Assembly (NCBI GenBank): GCA_903889895.1
Contig: CAISYZ010000251.1
Span: 1-44,199 of the forward strand
Reading direction: 5' to 3'
Source: an uncultured Verrucomicrobia subdivision 3 bacterium
GTDB lineage: Bacteria; Verrucomicrobiota; Verrucomicrobiia; Limisphaerales; UBA11358
DNA: 44,199 nt
Position numbers and translations under genes: made by a program. This document shows positions 41,043 through 44,199 of this stretch, one piece after another. The stretch's first letter is position 1. Each line of letters starts with the position of its first letter. The notes beneath the pieces are model-generated. The model ran no database searches, was not told the origin of the DNA, and was given only the letters and a program-made list of their open reading frames with translations.

Positions 41043-44000
41043 ATGCCATCGCGAGCCACAGAACGTATTAACTTCGGCAAAATCAAGGAAATCATCGCCC
41101 CGCCGAACATGATCGAGTTGCAGACGAATTCCTACGCGGAATTTTTGCAGGCCGATCTGACGCCGTCCAAGCGGCAGAAGCACGTCGGACTGGAATCGGT
41201 TTTCCGCGAAGTATTTCCCATCCGCAGCTACGATGAAAAAATCGAGCTCGACTACTCGTCCTACGAGATCGGCGAGCCGAAGGTGGACTGGCTCGAATGC
41301 CTCCGCGAAGGCACGACCTACGGCGCGCCGCTGTATGTCACCTTCATCCTCAAGGAAGAGGGCAAGGGCGGCAAAGAAGAAAAAGTTTTCATGGGCGAGC
41401 TGCCGCTGATGACGCCGCAAGGCACGTTTGTCATCAATGGCGCAGAGCGCGTCGTTGTCTCGCAGTTGCACCGCTCGCCGGGCATTGCGTTTGAAGCGAC
41501 CCAGCACCCGAACGGGAAAATGCTCCACAGTTTCCGCGTGATTCCGGATCGCGGTTCTTGGTATGAAGCGCAATTTGACACGAGCGATTTGCTCTATGTT
41601 TATCTCGACCGCAAAAAACGCCGCCGGAAATTTTTGACGACGACGTTCTTCCGCGCACTTTCGTTCCTCGACCATCGTGACAAGGAAAAAGGCACCAAGG
41701 GCAAGGACAACGGTGGTTTGACCCGCGGCACCGACGAGGAAATCTTGAAGTTGTTCTACACCATCGAGGAATTGACGGTGAAGGAAGCGGAAAAAATTGA
41801 AGATCTGCAGAACCGCGTTTTGGTTGAAGACGCAGTGGATGCGGAAAAGGGTTTGGTGGTCGCTCGCGCCTTCGAGCCTTTGTCGAAGGCCGTGGTCAAG
41901 CAGATTGCTGAACTCGGCATCACCAAAATCAAGGTCGTAGATACCTCGGTGGACGAAGGCAACATCATCAAGTGCCTCAAGAAAGATCCGGCCAAAAACG
42001 AAGAAGAAGCGCTGAAGGACATTTACCGCCGCCTGCGCCCTGGCGATCCCCCGACCGCCGCGAATTCTCGCGCGCTCATCCTGCGCTTGTTCTTTGACGA
42101 AAAACGCTATGACCTCGGTCGCGTTGGCCGTTACAAGATTAACCAGAAGCTCGGCATGAAGACCGAAGGCCGCATCCTGACCAAGGAAGATTTGGTCGAG
42201 GCGACGAAGTATTTGCTCAAGCTCAAGAAGGGCGAAGGCTCGCTGGATGACATTGATCACTTAGGCAGCCGCCGCATCCGCACGGTCGGCGAATTGCTTT
42301 CCAACCAGTGCCGCGTGGGTCTGTCCCGCACGGAACGCTTGGTGAAGGAGCGCATGACGTTGTTCGATCAGACGGTCGAATCCATGACGCCGCAGAAGCT
42401 CATCAATCCGAAGGCGCTTTCCGCCGTGATCCGCGATTTCTTTGGCCGCAGCCAGTTGTCGCAGTTCATGGATCAGATCAATCCGCTCGCCGAACTCACG
42501 CACAAACGCCGCTTGTCGGCGCTCGGACCGGGTGGTCTTTCGCGTGACCGTGCCGGTTTTGAAGTCCGCGACGTGCATCCGTCGCACTACGGCCGCATTT
42601 GTCCGATTGAAACACCAGAAGGCCCGAACATCGGCCTCATCGCGTCGCTCGCGACCTTTGCGCGCATCAACGAATTCGGCTTCCTCGAAACGCCTTACCG
42701 CAAAGTCGAGAACGGCCGCGTGACGAATCACATTGATTACCTCACCGCCGACCGCGAAGAACAGTTCATCGTGGCGCAGGCGAATTCAGTGATGGATGAA
42801 AAAGGCCATTTCACGGACGACCGCGTGGTCTGCCGTCAGCGTGGCGAGTTCATTGACGTGGAACCGAGCGCGGTTCACTACATGGACATTTCGCCGAAGC
42901 AGCTCGTCTCCATCGCTGCGTCGCTGATTCCGTTCCTCGAACACGACGACGCGAACCGCGCGTTGATGGGTTCGAACATGCAACGCCAGGCCGTGCCGCT
43001 CCTCGTCACCGAGGCGCCGCTCGTCGCCACCGGTCTCGAAGAACGTGTCGCCCGCGATTCGCGCGCGGTGCTCGTCTCGGAAGAATCCGGCAAAGTCGCT
43101 TCCGTAAATGGTAATCAGATTATCATCACCGAGAACGGTCAGTTGCCCGAAGGCAAAAAGAAAATCAAGCACGACCCGGCTAACGGCATTTCCGTTTATC
43201 CGGTGCGCAAGTTCATGCGCTCGAATGCGGCGACCTGCATCAACCAGAAAATTCTGGTGGAGAAGGGCGACCACATCAAGAAAGGCCAGATTTTGGCCGA
43301 CGGTCCCTGCACGCAGGGCGGCGAGCTGGCGCTCGGCCGCAACGTGCTCGTGGCATTCATGCCGTGGAACGGCTACAACTTCGAGGACGCGATCCTCATC
43401 AGCGAGAAAATCTGCAAGGACGACATCTTCACTTCAATTCACATTGATGAATTTGAAGTCGCGGCCCGCGACACCAAGCTCGGACCAGAAGAAATCACGC
43501 GCGACATCCCGAACCTGGGCGATGAAGCGTTGAAGAACCTCGGCACCGACGGCGTCATCCGCATCGGCGCGGAAGTGAAGCCCGGCGACATCCTCGTCGG
43601 CAAAATCACGCCGAAGTCCGAAACTGAACTCGCGCCAGAAGAACGTTTGCTCCGCGCCATCTTCGGTGAAAAGGCTGCCGATGTGAAGGACACTTCGCTC
43701 AAGGTTCCGTCTGGAACTTACGGCATCGTCATGGACGTCAAGGTCTCGGCGAAGAAAGACGCCGACCGCGTCAGCCGCTCGGTTTCCAGCGAGGAAAAAC
43801 GCCACGCGAAACAGATCGAGGAAGATCACAAGAAGAAAACCGGTGAACTGGAAGACCAATTGACGGAAGCGTTGAGCAACATTCTGCTCGGCGAAAAAAT
43901 TCCGCTCGACGTCGTCAACAGCGAGACCGGCGAGATCATCATCCCGGCGAACCGCAAGATCACGAAAACGCTCCTGCGCAAGCTCGCGACCGTTTACGAC

Positions 44001-44199
44001 CGCATCGAAATTGACCCGTCGCCGATCCGTAACAAGATCAACGAAATCATCGGCCAGTTTAAGAAGAAATTCGACGACTTGCAGATGCAATACGACGAGG
44101 AAATGGAACGTGCCGAAGCCGGTGAAGGTGTCGAAGCCGGCATCGTCAAGTCGGTCAAGGTTTACATCGCCTCGAAACGTAAATTGTCGGTCGGTGACA
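41043..44199 (+). CDS. rpoB: RNA polymerase beta subunit, first 1052 codons (cut by window edge)
   Basis: Starts at ATG 41043 (MPSRATERINFGKIKEII) and is open to the end of the window. Beta signatures in order: the N-terminal NMIELQTNSYAEFLQ, the lobe GELPLMTPQGTFVINGAERV, the rifampicin region SQLSQFMDQINPLAELTHKRR with LSALGPGGLSRDRAGFEVRD, and RICPIETPEGPNIGLI, then GRNVLVAFMPWNGYNFEDAI. Key rifampicin-contact residues (Q513, D516, H526, S531 in E. coli numbering) are the sensitive type. A charged coiled-coil insert (about KKDADRVSRSVSSEEKRHAK) follows the LRAIFGEKAADVKD block, as in many bacteria. About 200-300 codons are missing. Confidence 0.98.
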   Translation, partial: MPSRATERINFGKIKEIIAPPNMIELQTNSYAEFLQADLTPSKRQKHVGLESVFREVFPIRSYDEKIELDYSSYEIGEPKVDWLECLREGTTYGAPLYVTFILKEEGKGGKEEKVFMGELPLMTPQGTFVINGAERVVVSQLHRSPGIAFEATQHPNGKMLHSFRVIPDRGSWYEAQFDTSDLLYVYLDRKKRRRKFLTTTFFRALSFLDHRDKEKGTKGKDNGGLTRGTDEEILKLFYTIEELTVKEAEKIEDLQNRVLVEDAVDAEKGLVVARAFEPLSKAVVKQIAELGITKIKVVDTSVDEGNIIKCLKKDPAKNEEEALKDIYRRLRPGDPPTAANSRALILRLFFDEKRYDLGRVGRYKINQKLGMKTEGRILTKEDLVEATKYLLKLKKGEGSLDDIDHLGSRRIRTVGELLSNQCRVGLSRTERLVKERMTLFDQTVESMTPQKLINPKALSAVIRDFFGRSQLSQFMDQINPLAELTHKRRLSALGPGGLSRDRAGFEVRDVHPSHYGRICPIETPEGPNIGLIASLATFARINEFGFLETPYRKVENGRVTNHIDYLTADREEQFIVAQANSVMDEKGHFTDDRVVCRQRGEFIDVEPSAVHYMDISPKQLVSIAASLIPFLEHDDANRALMGSNMQRQAVPLLVTEAPLVATGLEERVARDSRAVLVSEESGKVASVNGNQIIITENGQLPEGKKKIKHDPANGISVYPVRKFMRSNAATCINQKILVEKGDHIKKGQILADGPCTQGGELALGRNVLVAFMPWNGYNFEDAILISEKICKDDIFTSIHIDEFEVAARDTKLGPEEITRDIPNLGDEALKNLGTDGVIRIGAEVKPGDILVGKITPKSETELAPEERLLRAIFGEKAADVKDTSLKVPSGTYGIVMDVKVSAKKDADRVSRSVSSEEKRHAKQIEEDHKKKTGELEDQLTEALSNILLGEKIPLDVVNSETGEIIIPANRKITKTLLRKLATVYDRIEIDPSPIRNKINEIIGQFKKKFDDLQMQYDEEMERAEAGEGVEAGIVKSVKVYIASKRKLSVGD

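Noticed and set aside
40917..42260. 447-codon open frame opposite rpoB
   Set aside because: rpoB is unmistakable on the plus strand; the antisense frame would also cross the rplL-rpoB gap.
42440..42550. Possible natural rifampicin resistance in rpoB
   Set aside because: The positions most often altered (Q513, D516, H526, S531 in E. coli numbering) are the sensitive residues; the differences seen (N518I, S522A, I524L, I530L) are not sufficient evidence of resistance.

Overview
The window is GC-rich and gene-dense. It looks like a core-genome segment of a Verrucomicrobiota bacterium, most likely the Pedosphaera/Limisphaera side of the phylum. That placement rests on protein resemblance and gene order recalled from the group and was not tested by a search. 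It holds housekeeping genes plus a few lineage-type hypotheticals. I see no insertion sequence, prophage, CRISPR array or rRNA gene.

Layout. (1) 1-840: C-terminal half of prolyl-tRNA synthetase, convergent with the next block. (2) 837-6018, minus strand: phoH, ybeY, DUF502 membrane protein, recO, then a hybrid histidine kinase with its own candidate promoter. (3) 6089-7099: LacI-family regulator. (4) 7199-11574, minus: two PilT-type ATPases, a degenerate receiver-like protein, tlyA and nadK, packed like one operon. (5) 11627-13430, plus: MidA-type methyltransferase carrying repeat insertions, a stand-alone GGQ release-factor-like protein, and a small hypothetical. (6) 13455-16684, minus: a degenerate S41-like exported protein, a three-domain phosphatase/RpiB/GlyA fusion and a small hypothetical. 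(7) 16827-18740, plus: apgM, a strong terminator, pgsA. (8) 18818-20919, minus: GT39 membrane glycosyltransferase and a RodZ-like protein. (9) 20920-21400: gene-free, with three evenly spaced palindromes. (10) 21401-28003: ilvD, an unlisted 55-codon membrane ORF, a putative lipoprotein, a CvpA-like protein with a long extra domain, a GT2 glycosyltransferase and a UvrD/PcrA helicase. (11) 28276-35972, plus: topoisomerase III-like enzyme, alpha/beta hydrolase, PaaK-like adenylating enzyme, Xer recombinase, SulP transporter. (12) 35962-44199, plus: structured leader, tRNA-Thr, tuf, tRNA-Trp, tRNA-Ser, secE, nusG, rplK, rplA, rplJ, rplL and the first 1052 codons of rpoB.

Two signals cut across genes. 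First, at least five genes have a TTG-type -35, exactly 16 bases, a TAnnnT -10, and then a start codon only 6-11 bases further on, with no Shine-Dalgarno sequence; this predicts leaderless or nearly leaderless mRNAs. tuf shares the 16-base spacing but has a long leader that can fold as a pseudoknot or attenuator. Second, short AT-rich repeats occur between genes and inside reading frames (ybeY once, the MidA-type gene three times), including a 7-bp tandem repeat whose slippage would shift the frame.

The best candidates for something undescribed are the phosphatase-RpiB-GlyA fusion, the tuf leader, the short-leader promoter class, the repeat insertions and the pseudo-receiver inside the pilT operon. 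No complete defence or mobile system is visible.
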